Positions 1-10,773 of a stretch of 64,000 bases of DNA are shown piece after piece. Made by a program: the position numbers and the translations under genes. The first letter of the stretch is position 1. The number at the start of each line of letters is the position of its first letter. A model generated the notes under the pieces. It was not told where the DNA came from. It did no database searches and was given only the letters and a program-made list of their open reading frames with translations. The DNA is taken from NCBI GenBank assembly GCA_019916065.1, contig CM034238.1, forward strand, positions 28,755,246-28,819,245, written 5' to 3'. The DNA is from Vitellaria paradoxa (lineage: Eukaryota > Streptophyta > Magnoliopsida > Ericales > Sapotaceae).

Positions 1-921
1 GTGGCCTTATAATACTGTCATCTCTCCATTCCACAACACTGAGATAGAGGTTGAAAGAAATCCAACCCTTGGGAAATCCATAACCCGGTAATACAGCCAC
101 TAGGAAATCCTTTCTAAGCTGATCACACGCACACTTCATCCTTAGAACAATTCTAATTAGCCATCATCTATCCTCTTCTGTCAAACCAAATCCACTCAAG
201 AGTTTAGATATCAACCTCCTATCGATTTGGGTAATCTGGTCCTTAATGTACAACCTTCTAATGTTCCACTGCTAGACTCTCGAGGATTGTGAGGTTATCA
301 CAACATAAACCATCGTCCAGTTTCAATGCGATTATCTTATTTTTGCACCTTCGGACTAAGGTTGATCGCTGAAAAAAAACTTTGTGTTCCTATCTCCGCA
401 TGTCAAATACTTCATCTTTAACTTCTGAAACCCGTGTCTTCTCCTGAAGAAGGATTTTCTCACTCTGATATAAGCTGCTTCTCTAAATCTTCTAAGAATT
501 CCTTACTCTGACAACTCAACGCTCTCTGAATGCCAGCTAATCTAGCTAAAATACAATGCTTATTCCGAAATATGTTGCCAAAATTCTACTTATTCCATTC
601 TGTAACACGACTGAAATCTCTTAGTTGTGGCATCTATACATCTTTCTGCAAATGACCACCCACCGGCCACCGCTACTTCAGAGTATTTGGATGAAGGAAC
701 CTAGGCCACCTCCGTTTGAAATGGCCTTAAATGCTTCACAGGAACAAGCCTTGACAGACGAATTAACAAAGGGAAGTGATCTGAATACGTTCATGGCATA
801 TGCCAAACCCACCCAAGCCTCTGAACATAAGGACCTGAACTGACCATTACACATGCACAATTTAATCTTTCTCGAACAGTACCACACCCTCTCCCAGATC
901 CACACCAGGTAAATTTGGCTC

Positions 922-1185
922 TCAAAAAACCCCCATATCTGTAAATCCACAACTATCTAAGCAATTTACAAGCATGGCATACTTTTTAAGACTCACTGGA
1001 GCACCTCCAAGCATCTCTTTGCTTCCAGCAATAACATTAAAATCCCCTGATACCATCCAGGGCAGATGTGTTGACTCTGCCGTAACATTACCGACTCTAG
1101 GTTCTAACAGAACTAGGTCCATAGGAGTTGATTCGTGAACTTTAAGGAATTTTTCATTACCTGCCCCTCGACAATTCCAAACCAA
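922..1185 (-). pseudogene. LINE-A endonuclease, N-terminal fragment
   Basis: The reading frame opens with MVWNCRGAGN, the typical beginning of the exonuclease-endonuclease-phosphatase domain of plant L1-type LINEs. It also has PWMVSGDFNVI, the GDFN motif around a catalytic aspartate. In the family this enzyme nicks target DNA to prime reverse transcription. Part of the domain between these motifs is missing: a full domain is over 200 residues and this frame has 87. The downstream connector continues to position 1 in other frames. Confidence 0.75.
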
Positions 1186-2049
1186 TATCTTTCATCGATC
1201 GGTTGCTATTCATTGATAAACTACACAAATAATTAGATCTCAGTCATGGGGGCACACCCAGACCCCTCATCCATACCATGTCCACATCCATCATTGGTAG
1301 GTCGAGAAGCATTTAAAACCTCAAATTCTGAGACACTCCACACCTACATCAAGCAGACCATCTTTTTTTTTCCTTCAATATCAATAGCATCAACAGGTCT
1401 ACCCCTCCTACTTAAAATTTCATTCCAAAGTTCCTTCCTAATTCATGTAGGTTGCTTATCACCAACGGTTGAGTACCCTGGATTGAAGGTAGCTCTAACC
1501 TGGTCCAAGGATGATTCACCTCTTAGCATCTCACCCTTCCCTAAGTTCGTCACATGATCCTTTGTGTTTAATTATGGGCTTCGATGCTCCACAATGTATT
1601 TTATCAAAAATTTTTGAGCCTCCTTGCATATCATTCCTCCCATTTTTAGTCGTCACAGTTCTTTGCTCCCCCTCGTCTTTCACCTTTAGATGAAAAAAGA
1701 AATGGGAGTGACGTTACCAACTCCTTCCACTGGATCATTCTCCTCATCATCAGATTCCATTAAGACACTGAATTTAGACCCCTTGTTATCCCCTTAGCAC
1801 TTTGCCCAAAACACATTGGCAGAACTCTACCTTTCTGGTCTCTTGTAAAAGATTGCCCGTACCTTTATTCCCATATTGATTTACTTCCCCCTTTCCTGAG
1901 TTTCTCCCGCTGTAATCAGTGCCATTTGGACCACGCCTCACCCTTCTCTTGGCCAACATCCCTCGGCCAAAATCAGACTGGACCTCCACCTCATTACGAG
2001 CATCAGTTCTATTAGTGTCATTAGCCACGTGATCTTGTCCCAATTCTTC

Positions 2050-2697
2050 AACTGTAATTATGGATGCGTCCTCATTCCTTTTTGCCCATACTTCCCACAT
2101 TAAAAACAGATCGAAGGCAATTCCTCATATTCAACTAAATAGAGATCTGAGTTGATCCATACCATGGGTATAAACTTTTGCACCATATCTACCTCAACTC
2201 ATAAGCGAGCAAATTCCCCACTTTCTTGTCTAAGAGAAGTTTTATCTGGTCTAATTGCATGCCCAACCAGATTGCCTTAGCCTTGACAGCACATCCTCCT
2301 TATAATACTCCATAGGTAGACCCCTGAATCTAACCCAAACCATAGCAGATGGAATATCATCCACCTGTGATCGAAAATTAGGACACCATCTTTCACTGTT
2401 AGATAATGTCCTAATATCATCCAAGGACCCTCATACAGCATATGATATAATCCACTCCTTGGAAGAGAATCTGACTAAGAAGTAACCCTCTCCCAAGCCA
2501 ACCATATTAATTGGATCCCGTGTGTTCCAAGCCTGCTGCAACCTTTGATAAACCAACCTAAAACCCATAGTCCTCCCCAGTAGTTCCACAGTCAATGTTT
2601 TCCTCCATAAAGCATGGAGGTGGTAGAGCTCTTCATTCGATGCAACAATACGAGGCCACGAACTTTCTGGAAATTCTCCATTAAGAATCATCACCAC
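2050..2697 (-). pseudogene. LINE-A ORF1 (DUF4283-like domain plus zinc knuckle)
   Basis: The 88-residue open stretch 2697-2431 has the pattern of the DUF4283 domain found at the start of plant LINE ORF1 and related gag-like proteins: WRKTLTVELLGRTMGFR, then a segment with GYFLVRFSS. After a stop, the same strand continues with VWVRFRGLPMEYYKEDVL (about 2345-2290), the conserved follow-on segment. Then comes a CCHC-like knuckle near 2100 (VEYEELPSICF, then CGKYG) with its last positions degraded. The family role is to bind the LINE RNA in the ribonucleoprotein. Several stops make this copy non-functional. Confidence 0.75.
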
Positions 2698-2900
2698 CTT
2701 CAGATTCTATCACCTCTACCTCATCATACGATCCCTCATAATGCTTCCCTAAACATTGCTTCCTGATAGCCCGTAAGATTGGAACCCTCCTCTATAACCG
2801 AGTCATCCTCTAACCCTCCAATTGGACAATAACGCTTAAACTTCTTGCTTCGCCGGAGCAGAATTGTCTCCCCTGCCTTGGTTATCAACTACGTCAGTAT

Positions 2901-2989
2901 GTGTGATATTGTGATTTACTAAAACAATCATAATATATTACAATAGTATAAAAACACCTTTATTATACAATTAAGTGTACATTGAATGA
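2901..2989. other. Spacer between two head-to-head LINEs
   Basis: About 60-90 AT-rich bases separate the 5' side of the minus-strand LINE-A from the 5' side of the plus-strand LINE-B. I see no gene, no clear target-site duplication and no promoter here. Confidence 0.4.
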
Positions 2990-3545
2990 TAAGGTTGATT
3001 GATTCTGATCTTAATGTTTCTGTTTCCTTTGTGTATGGTTCTAACTGATCTTCGAGCATTATGGAGTCAGTTGAGAACTCATAAAAGTTTTGTTGGGAAT
3101 ATGCCTTGGCTCGTACTTGGTGATTTTAACACAGTTCGGTATAGATTTGAAAGAAGTTGGGGTAGCGTTAATTGGACACCTTGGATGGATGAATGAGACC
3201 TTGGCTGATGCAGAGTTAAAGGATCTATGATATTATGGATTGACGTATACTTGGCACAATGGTCGAGCTGATGGGCACATAATGAGGAAATTACATCGTG
3301 CTTTAGTTAATTCAGAATGGATGGATTTGTTTGGGTCTTCTTTTTCCGAATTTCTTCCTTATGGTGAGTCTGATCATTTGCCAATTGTTGTTTGGGAGTA
3401 CAGTTTAATAAGAGGAAAATTCCTTTTAAGTTCTTCAATCATTGGACTGAATTTGAAGAGTTCCTCCCTCTTGTTGAGCGCATTTGGCATACTAAGGTGG
3501 ATGGGTACCCTATGTATAGGTTTATCAAAAATTAAAGTTAGTTAA
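2990..3545 (+). pseudogene. LINE-B endonuclease fragment
   Basis: Two overlapping frames carry the family landmarks: PWLVLGDFNTVR (about 3100-3135), TYTWHNGRADG (about 3243-3275) and SDHLPIVV (about 3367-3390). The last is the conserved Ser-Asp-His near the C-terminus of the apurinic-like endonuclease, where the Asp-His pair is catalytic. A frame change and a TGA at about 3194 separate the parts. The first third of the domain is missing, consistent with 5' truncation during target-primed insertion. Confidence 0.8.
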
Positions 3546-4099
3546 ATCAACTTTAAAAGAGCTTAGTAAAAAGAAGAACTTGGAGCTCAAATTCTCTTCA
3601 ACTAATGTCTGGGAGGAATTATTTATCTACTAGAGATTAATTGAAAATGGTGGAATGAACCTAGACATTATCTCACAAAAAAAAAAAAAAAGGAAAGGGA
3701 AAAAAGGATTGCCTTGCTAGGCTTGTTACTGCCTCTAAAGCGGAGGAAAGTTACAGTAGGCAAAAGAATTGGGTCCAATAGCTTAAGGAAGGTGATGAGA
3801 ATTCCAATTTTTCCTTTAAAACTGTCAAGGGCAGGCAAAATTGTTCTAAGGTTGTTTGCATTCAGAAAGATGCTGGGAGTATCATTAGGAATCCCAAGGA
3901 AATAAAAGAGGAGATTATTAATTTCTATCAGTGTTTGCTCGGTGCAGATTGCTCCATTCCGTATGGTGGTAAACGGATGCTGATGCCATTATTGTCTGAT
4001 GGGTTACAATAACCACAGAAGGATATGCTAAGTGCGGATGTAACTGAGGAGGAAATAAAGAATAGCATGTTCAATATGTCCTAAAAGCACCTAGACCAG

Positions 4100-4860
4100 A
4101 TGGTTTCAATGGTTTGTTTTTTCACAAAACTCGGCATATTGTTGGTCCTAATATTGTTCATGCTATTAAAGTGTTTTTTTTTTTTTTTTTTTACTTCTAG
4201 ATCTTTACTTAAGGAAGTAAATAATACGATCATAGCATTAATCCCTAAAGTTGCCAATCCAACTAAGTTGAAGAACTATGGGCCAATATCTTGCTACAAT
4301 ACGGTATACAAATGTATCACTAAGATTATGGTGGAACGCATCAAGTGTGCATTACCAGGGATAATTGGTGAAGCTCAAGCTGCATTTATTCATGGAAGAC
4401 AAATTAGTGATAATACTCTGTCAGCACAAGAGCATTTGAGGGGCTATCCTAAAGATTCAGGAAGCCCTAAATGTGTACTCAAGGTTGACATTTTGAAGGC
4501 CTATGATTCTTTAGGTGGGATCTCTTATGGGATACTTTGGAACTTATGGGTTTTCCTATGAGAATGATCGAGTGCATACAGGTGTGTGTTTCTTCCCCGA
4601 TGTTCTCAATGAATGTTAATGGTGAAATGGTAGGTTTCTTCTGGGGTAAGAGGGGGTTGAGACAAGGTGATCCACTATCCTTGTATTTATTTATTATTTG
4701 CATGCAGGTTTTGTCTAGAATTATTTCAAGGAAAGTTGAAGCTTTCAGTTTCACTACCATTGGAGATGCAAAACTACTAAGCTTACTCATTTGATGTTTG
4801 CAGATGATCTTATACTTTTCTTTAAAGGAAACTTACATTCTGTGCAGGTTTTTAAGGATG
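4100..4860 (+). pseudogene. LINE-B reverse transcriptase core
   Basis: The sequence contains the plant LINE RT blocks in order: NYGPISCYNTVYKCITKIM (about 4275-4330), EAQAAFIHGRQISDN (4370-4415), KCVLKVDILKAYDSL (4470-4513, first catalytic Asp), then after a frame change GLRQGDPLSLYLFI (4657-4695) and the active-site box FADDLILF (FADD at 4797-4808). The catalytic aspartates are still present, but at least two frame changes and a T-run near 4164-4181 disrupt the ORF. The enzyme would copy the LINE RNA at the nicked target. Confidence 0.85.
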
Positions 4861-5008
4861 CTCTTCTAACGTTCTCATCTGTTTCTGGTTTTGGAGCCAA
4901 ATTTGAATAAGAGATGTATTTATTTAAGGAGTAGATGAGATAAATAAGCAGGAATTACCTCATTGTGTCAGTTTTAGACTTGGGTCTTTTCCAATAAGTT
5001 ACCTTGGA

Positions 5009-6366
5009 GTGCCATTGATTTCCTCCAAGTTGAAGGCTCTGGATTGTAAGGTGCTGGTGGTTAGGATTATTGGTAGAGTAAAAGTTTGGACTAGTAAATT
5101 TTTGTTTTATGCAAGCAGGTTGCAACTTATACTGTCCATTCTTTTTAGCATCCAATTGCATTGGGCTTTTCATTTCATCCTTCCGGTTAAGGTTGTAAAG
5201 CAAGTGGAGTAGATTTTAAGAGCTTTCTATGGAAAGAAGAAGTCGTTTTTCGACTGGGGCAAAGGTTGCATGGGAGGATGTTACAAAAATGAAGGAGAAG
5301 GGTGGTTTGGGTATCAAAAGGATTGATGATTCGAATTGTGCGGCACTGTGTCGATATATCTGGATTATTTGTGACCTTTCCTCCTCCTCTCTTTGGGCAA
5401 AATGGGTGAGGGCAAATTTGCTTAAACGTGAAAGATTTTGGATTGCTAAGATTCTTGGTGAGAGTTCTTAGACAGGGAGAAAGATTTTGAAGCTTCGTGG
5501 TAGAGTTAAAAACGTGTTTAGCTACAAAGTGGGAAATGGGCATTCTATCTCACTATGGTATGATAAATGGTTACCCAATGGGGATATTTTTTCTAGATTT
5601 GGCGACCGTGTAAGATATGACTTTGGTTTATTAAAATCATCTGTTGTGAGTGATGTTATAAGACATGGGGTTTGGTGTTATCCCTGTGCAATTTCTTTTG
5701 ATCTAAAGGAAATTAAAAGAGAAATGGAGTTTTTACTTGTTCCTCTAGTTAATAGAGATCATCAAATTCTGTGGGATAAAGGTCCAGTTGAGTTTACTAT
5801 TAGACGTGCTTGGGATTTTTTTAGAGAGAAGTATTGATTGGGCTCATCTTGTATAGTTCAAGAATTACATTCCACGGCACTCATTGATTTTTTGGATGGC
5901 AATCCGGCACAAACTGCCCACACTTGATAAAAGATTAACCTATGGGACATTTGGTTTCTTACAATTGTGTTCTTTATGGGCAAGGAATTGAGGAGCACGA
6001 TCATCTTTTTATATGTTGCCCATTTAGTCGAAGTTTTTGGGAATTGTTGATGGGTTTGTGTAATATTCATATTTCTCATACTTCTTGGAACGATGGGATT
6101 AATTGGGTATTCAGAACCTTGAAAGGTAATTCACTTCAACAAACTTTACTTAAGGTTTTGCATTGCACTAATGGTGTATATTTTTTGGCAAGAAATGAAT
6201 CACAGGCATTTTGAGAATTATCACAAGGATGTATATTCTCTCTTTTGTAATATCTGTAACAATGTTCGTGAGAAAATCCTATGCTGCAGCAAATTTAAAA
6301 GAACAGATAAGAACCTGGAGTTGATTAAGAAGTGGAGATTTCCAATTCATATTCGTAGTGATCGCT
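5009..6366 (+). pseudogene. LINE-B ORF2 C-terminal part (thumb, zf-RVT-like)
   Basis: Frames at 5009-5212, 5229-5471, 5487-5837, 5942-6214 and 6171-6368 give the usual C-terminal half of plant LINE ORF2. Landmarks are GYLGVPLI-like residues near 5000-5015, KVAWEDVTKMKEKGGLGIK (5260-5320), NGHSISLWYDKWLPNG (5535-5585) and a zinc-finger-like segment with EEHDHLFICCPFSRSFW (5990-6040). The zf-RVT region is common in plant L1 elements. Frame shifts and stops occur between the segments. Confidence 0.8.
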
Positions 6367-6370
6367 GATT

Positions 6371-8447
6371 GGCAAGTTTTTTGTTTGATTGGCCTAATGA
6401 TCATTTGGCACTAGAATGTATTGGATGCTGTACCTACTTGGTTTGGAGAGTTCATTGATTTCCACTTGCTAGTGCTTCTGCTGTTCATGCTACTTGTTGC
6501 CATTGTGGTTTCTGTCATTGCATTTCCGAGATTCTTGTTGTAGCATGTGCTTTCTGCTTCAACTTGGGTGATAGTGGGTGTTGGTTGCTATGTTGGGTTT
6601 GGTGGGCGATTGCTTATCTTTGCATTCCAGTTTTCTGTTGCTGGTTGTTAGTGCATTTGTAAGGTTCCATTTGCTGTTTAACCTTGGCTCAATGTTAGTC
6701 TAGCTACGATTTTTGCTTGATGCCTATATTCCTGATGTATTGCTAGTCCTTGATTCATGATCTTCTACTACTGTTTGAACTCGAAAATATGTTCTCCATT
6801 TTGAGCTAAGATGTCATCAACGTATATGCGCTGATGTTAGCTGGTATTTAAGATGGTCTTTCTATTGAAATGCTGAATTGTTAAGCTTTTTGAGCTGTTG
6901 CATGCATTTGTTTTCTGATGAGAGATTTGAATTGCCTGTTTTTGCTCAGAGCTCTTCAATTTGCTGAGTTACTGTTGTCTCCTTTGGATGTTGCTGGTTT
7001 GTATAATGGATGGGGTATGAATGCTGTTGATATGTTGTGTTGTTTTCCTTTAGCTTAGTCATTTTGGTTTGATGTTAGCATCTATGGTTTTGTGTTTTGG
7101 CATCAACTATATGCGGCTGTCGGTTCGAGACTCATAAACATGATCAAAGAAAGGATTCTTGGCTGCTCCCATTTTAAATGGTCCCCTAAGCATCAAGCTT
7201 TGGCTAAGAATTAGAGATTACCCCCTTTTGTTTGGCACAGGTCCCATAAGTTGCAGATAGTGGTTTCCTTGCTATTCATGTTTCTGACTTGTTGTTGCAA
7301 GGATGCGGCAATGCTGCTGGCTGATATTGAGACGTGCAGTTGGGTTGAATAATGATTCTGTTGTGTTCTGGTTGCTTAATCTTCTTCATCTTATTGGCAT
7401 TCTTTTTGGAGATTTCATTTCTTTTAATTCTGTTATAGCACTGTGTTATTTGTTGTTCACTACCTAAATGTGCTTTGAGCTGAATCTGTAATATTACTTG
7501 TTTTACTGTTGATTTCTTCTGGCTCTCCTTGGACATACATGGCTGGTTGTAGTTAAGGAGTTATGTTTCTAGCACTATATTGTAGTTGTAGTTTGATCTT
7601 GTTTGATAATTGCTGATGGCTGGAATTGGGTATTGATATTGCTTGTTCTTGGTACTTGTATCTTGTGGGCTGAATTGTGAGTTGTATAGGAGAATGCTTG
7701 TGTGGTTTTCTTTTACTCTGTTCAGTTTGAGGCAGCACTGGTGCTGATTGTTTAGTGTGCGAAGCTACTTAACAGACCATTCTGGTTCCTACTCTTTGGT
7801 CATGCTCTTAGCTGGTGGATGGTGTTATTTTCCAGTTTGGAGAATCATTTCTATCCCTTTTCCCTATCTATTCTTTCGCCATTCCTTTCTTTTCTTTGGT
7901 TCTTTTCAGGTTGTTTTCTACTGGTTGGTTGATATTTCTCATTTCCTTGTTGCTCATGTGACTTGACTGCTGCGATTCTCTGCTGGTTGCTGCGGTTATG
8001 GGGAAAATGAGCTACATTCCTCTACTTGATGAACCATTGCTATGTTAGCTGCCATTTGATCTTGTTTGTTGCATATGCTTATGTCAAGGTTTCCTAGTGC
8101 TATTTTCTTGGAGGTCCAGTCTGCTTTATATGCTAAAACTTGTTGCCGTACTTGGACTCTTTCCTGTTGTTATTTGCTGTGCTGAATTTCTACATGTCCA
8201 TGATTTGGCTCGTCTATGATATGTATGGAAGCTGATACTGTCTGTGTTGCTATTTCTTGGCACCTTGTTCTTTTGAATGGTGGGATGTTCGTCGATGCTT
8301 TTTGGAACTTTCCTACTTGCTGGGAGTATTGTTGCTTTTTGTTGATTCTATTTTGTGGCCAGTGCTTATTTGGATCATGTTGACTATTGGATGCTCTCAT
8401 TTGTTTTAAATGCTGCTTTTATATGTTGTTCATAATCTGCTTGAAGG
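6371..8447 (+). other. LINE-B 3' non-coding tail (left portion)
   Basis: This is a 2.1-kb stretch with a strong GT/CT bias (many TTGCTG and CTGGTT words) and no credible gene on either strand; the short ORFs are by-products of composition. The same texture continues after the Tat insertion at 20064. I interpret it as the 3' untranslated region of LINE-B, unusually long at about 2.85 kb in total. An older insertion of unknown type inside it cannot be excluded. Confidence 0.55.
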
Positions 8448-8452
8448 ATTGG
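8448..8452. repeat. Target-site duplication ATTGG (left)
   Basis: ATTGG lies directly before the 5' LTR. The same five bases lie directly after the 3' LTR at 20059-20063. This is the footprint of integrase-mediated insertion and defines the exact ends of the Tat element. Confidence 0.9.
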
Positions 8453-9271
8453 TGTTAGGTAAAATAAGACCTAGACACGTGTAACGCCGAACAAGTAGGG
8501 ATGGATGACACGTAACCCGGCCGAACAACTTCTAATTGACACGTGGCACCACTCACGAGCGTTATACATATTCGACACATGGCTGACAATAGGGACGACT
8601 TATGTTACTTTGGTTTCTCAATATCAATGAATGTCATGCTGCCATGTGGCGGCAGTTGAGGATCTCAAAATTAGTTTGTTCGGCCGTCTAATTGATGGCT
8701 AATAAATGTTAGGCGTGGGTCCCCCAGTATTAATAAGAGCATGTAACCATAAATCCACTTTGGTTATGACTGGGCTATGTATTTATCATGGTAAAAGGAA
8801 CTAAATTAGTTCATCTCATTACAAGTAGTTGACAGATGTGACAGGTAGTTAGTTTGACAACTGTATTCTAGCTATATAGCCATATTTAACTACCAGAAGC
8901 ATTTAATGAAAAGTATGGGGCATTAAATGAGAAGTGAAAGGCATTTAAAGTAAGGAAAGAAAAGAGGTACCCGGAAGCATGGATGCAATCAAATCACAGG
9001 TATTATTTTATTTATTACTTACACGACTACAAATACAACATTCCACTTCACAATCACGATAAGCTGACTATTGCCAACTGAGTACATTACTCGTTTTCTC
9101 TGAAAAAGTTCATTCTCGAAAGCAATTGACTGACTTAAGCATCGGAGGGTGTTTTGGCCAGAGACCCCCACTCCGGCCGTAACCTCTTTTTTATCTTTGT
9201 TCGGCAGGTTCACAGACGAGTTTTCAGTTGGTGTGGTCAGCAGTTCCGACGGTAACATTTGCTGCCGAAAA
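8453..9271 (+). repeat. Tat element 5' LTR
   Basis: It starts TGTTAGGTAAAATAAG and ends TGCCGAAAA; the 3' LTR ends TGCCGAACA, so the terminal CA has mutated here. A TATATAG box at 8873-8879 is the probable core promoter. Two CACGTG hexamers (8476-8481, 8540-8545) lie in the upstream third. Two further sites that are CACGTG in the 3' LTR have decayed here, to CACGTA at 8509-8514 and CATGTG at 8643-8648. Confidence 0.9.
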
Positions 9272-9293
9272 TTTGGCGCACACCGTGGGGCCC
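9272..9293 (+). promoter_or_regulatory. Tat primer-binding site
   Basis: TTGGCGCACACCGTGGGG follows the 5' LTR immediately, at the place and with the TGGCGC start expected of a tRNA primer-binding site in plant Ty3 elements. I cannot assign the tRNA without a tRNA set. Confidence 0.65.
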
Positions 9294-9370
9294 ATTATTT
9301 AGCCCTTTCTTGTTGATCCTTGACATCTTTCTTTATTTCTTGATCCAGTTTTTAAACAATCATTTTTACC

Positions 9371-10737
9371 ATGACTTCTGGAGGTAACAACACTCCCCCG
9401 CACTCTGTGTGAGTAAGGGATGATTCCACCCCAGCCAAGACCAAAGGGAGTGCACTAGTTATCCGGACTCCAGGTTTGGAGCGTGCAAAGAGAAAGAATA
9501 CGGAGGATTCGGAAGATGTAAAGTGACGGGAGGAGTTGTTGGCTAAGGCCAACGAAAAATAAGCTGAATTAGAAGAGATTCTCCTAGAGTTAAGCAAGGA
9601 AAAGGGGAAACCCGTTAAGCATGGTGAAGCTGATCCTGACGACTCAGACTTAGAATCAGACAAAAGCTACGATGCTCTCTATGTGGTTCCCACTGACGAA
9701 GATGAAGGAGATACCCATGAGCAAGATGAGGTGCGTTCTCATTCACGATGTGATGTCATTCCTCCCAAGAGAGGTTTGCGCCTTTCTAAGCCTGTTGGAG
9801 AACATAGTGTAAGACCTCACATTGACGTATTCCCTAAAGCGCATTGTGAGAAGGGCTTGCAAAAGAAAAACTCTCTAACTCGAGAGACGCATCATGAGGA
9901 TGATGAAGATTCTTTTGATGGGGGAGAAGCAACCATGAGGCGCAGAAAAGCGGGAAAGGCGAAAGTAGAAGAATGGGAGCATATGGAATAATGGCACGCC
10001 TAGGGCCAAAGCACGTGCATATTGGTAAGGAGAGCTTTAGGGGGGATTTCGGCCTCCCCATTCATTCAGGAATTTAATGAAGTAGAACCTCCGGAGAAGT
10101 TTCAAACTCCAAGACTTAACCTTTATGATGGAAAGATAGATCCTTTGGCCCATTATCGCCACTATATGCAGGCCATGACGTTATAGAGCGGTAATGACCA
10201 CCTCATGTGTAAAGTATTTTTTTCTAGTTTGGGGATACAACACTTCAGTGGTTTCATAAGTTACCCCCAGGGAGTATCCGAAGTTGGCGGCAATTGGTCG
10301 AGGAGTTTGTCACTCGATTTTTGGCCAACACAAAACAACTAAATACCGCTGACATTCTCTTTATCATGAAGAAGAAGCCTGGGGAATCCTTGAGAGATTA
10401 CTCTCGTAGGTACTTAGAACTATACAACGAAGTGGAGGAATGCTCGGAGCAGTTAGCCGTCACTTCATTTAAGTTGGGCTTGCGGAAAGAAGATAGGCTG
10501 TGGCTTTCTTTGACTAAGAAACCCATAGCCAATATGTCTGACCTAATGTGCCGGATCGAGAAGTATGCTAAAGTAGAGGATGAAACTAAATCGGCCAAGC
10601 AAAAAGAAGTAAAGTTTCAAGGCCAAAGGGGAAATAAAAGCAGGGGAAAAGGTACCAAATTCCCCGATGAGGAGCAGTCTGTCTTCGAAGCAGTTAATAC
10701 AGTGTTTAAGGTGTCGATCTTCAGGATACACCCGTAG
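9371..10737 (+). pseudogene. Tat gag (nucleocapsid precursor)
   Basis: The ATG at 9371 starts a charged, partly coiled-coil N-terminal region that runs in one frame, with stops near 9410, 9527, 9560 and 9989, up to about 10234. There a single-base deficit in a G-run moves the reading to the frame of 10294-10737. That frame carries the gag core: RSWRQLVEEFVTRF, then KKKPGESLRDYSRRYLELY and SDLMCRIEKYAKVED. This matches the retrotransposon gag domain that assembles virus-like particles. The ATG lies about 80 bp after the primer site, the usual distance. The reading stays open to TAG at 10735 and then continues in the same frame into the protease region. Confidence 0.85.
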
Positions 10738-10773
10738 ATAAAAAATAAACCATATTTTAGGTGGCCCGGGAAG

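Larger units (their letters stand above)
1..2900 (-). mobile_element. LINE-A: L1-type non-LTR retrotransposon, 5' part, decayed
   Basis: Read on the minus strand, the order is an ORF1-like nucleic-acid-binding domain (about 2697-2240), a degenerate CCHC knuckle (about 2140-2050), the start of an apurinic-type endonuclease (1185-922), and a connector (about 900-1) that includes a GDRNTKFF motif near 405-380. That motif is usual between the endonuclease and the reverse transcriptase in plant LINEs. The reverse transcriptase would lie beyond position 1, so the element is cut by the window edge. Every part is interrupted by stops and frame changes. The class is well supported by domain order; the exact 5' end near 2900 is uncertain. 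Confidence 0.8.
2960..8447 (+). mobile_element. LINE-B: L1-type LINE, left part, interrupted by the Tat element
   Basis: The plus strand shows, in order, endonuclease motifs (2990-3545), reverse transcriptase (about 4100-4860), thumb and connection (5009-5837), a zf-RVT-type region (5940-6214) and a short C-terminal piece ending at 6366. A long GT-rich tail without coding content follows. At 8447 the tail is interrupted by a complete LTR element flanked by a 5-bp duplication. It resumes at 20064 and ends in a poly-A at 20837-20848. ORF1 and the 5' end are absent, so the copy is 5'-truncated. Several frameshifts and homopolymer runs (A-run near 3677-3693, T-run near 4164-4181) break the frame. 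Confidence 0.8.

Noticed and set aside
1246..1557. Plus-strand 103-codon ORF opposite LINE-A
   Set aside because: It lies opposite the LINE-A region between ORF1 and the endonuclease and has no recognisable content.
1..6366. One LINE with a twin-priming 5' inversion
   Set aside because: Both halves contain endonuclease GDFN motifs with different surrounding sequence, so they overlap in content and must be two copies.
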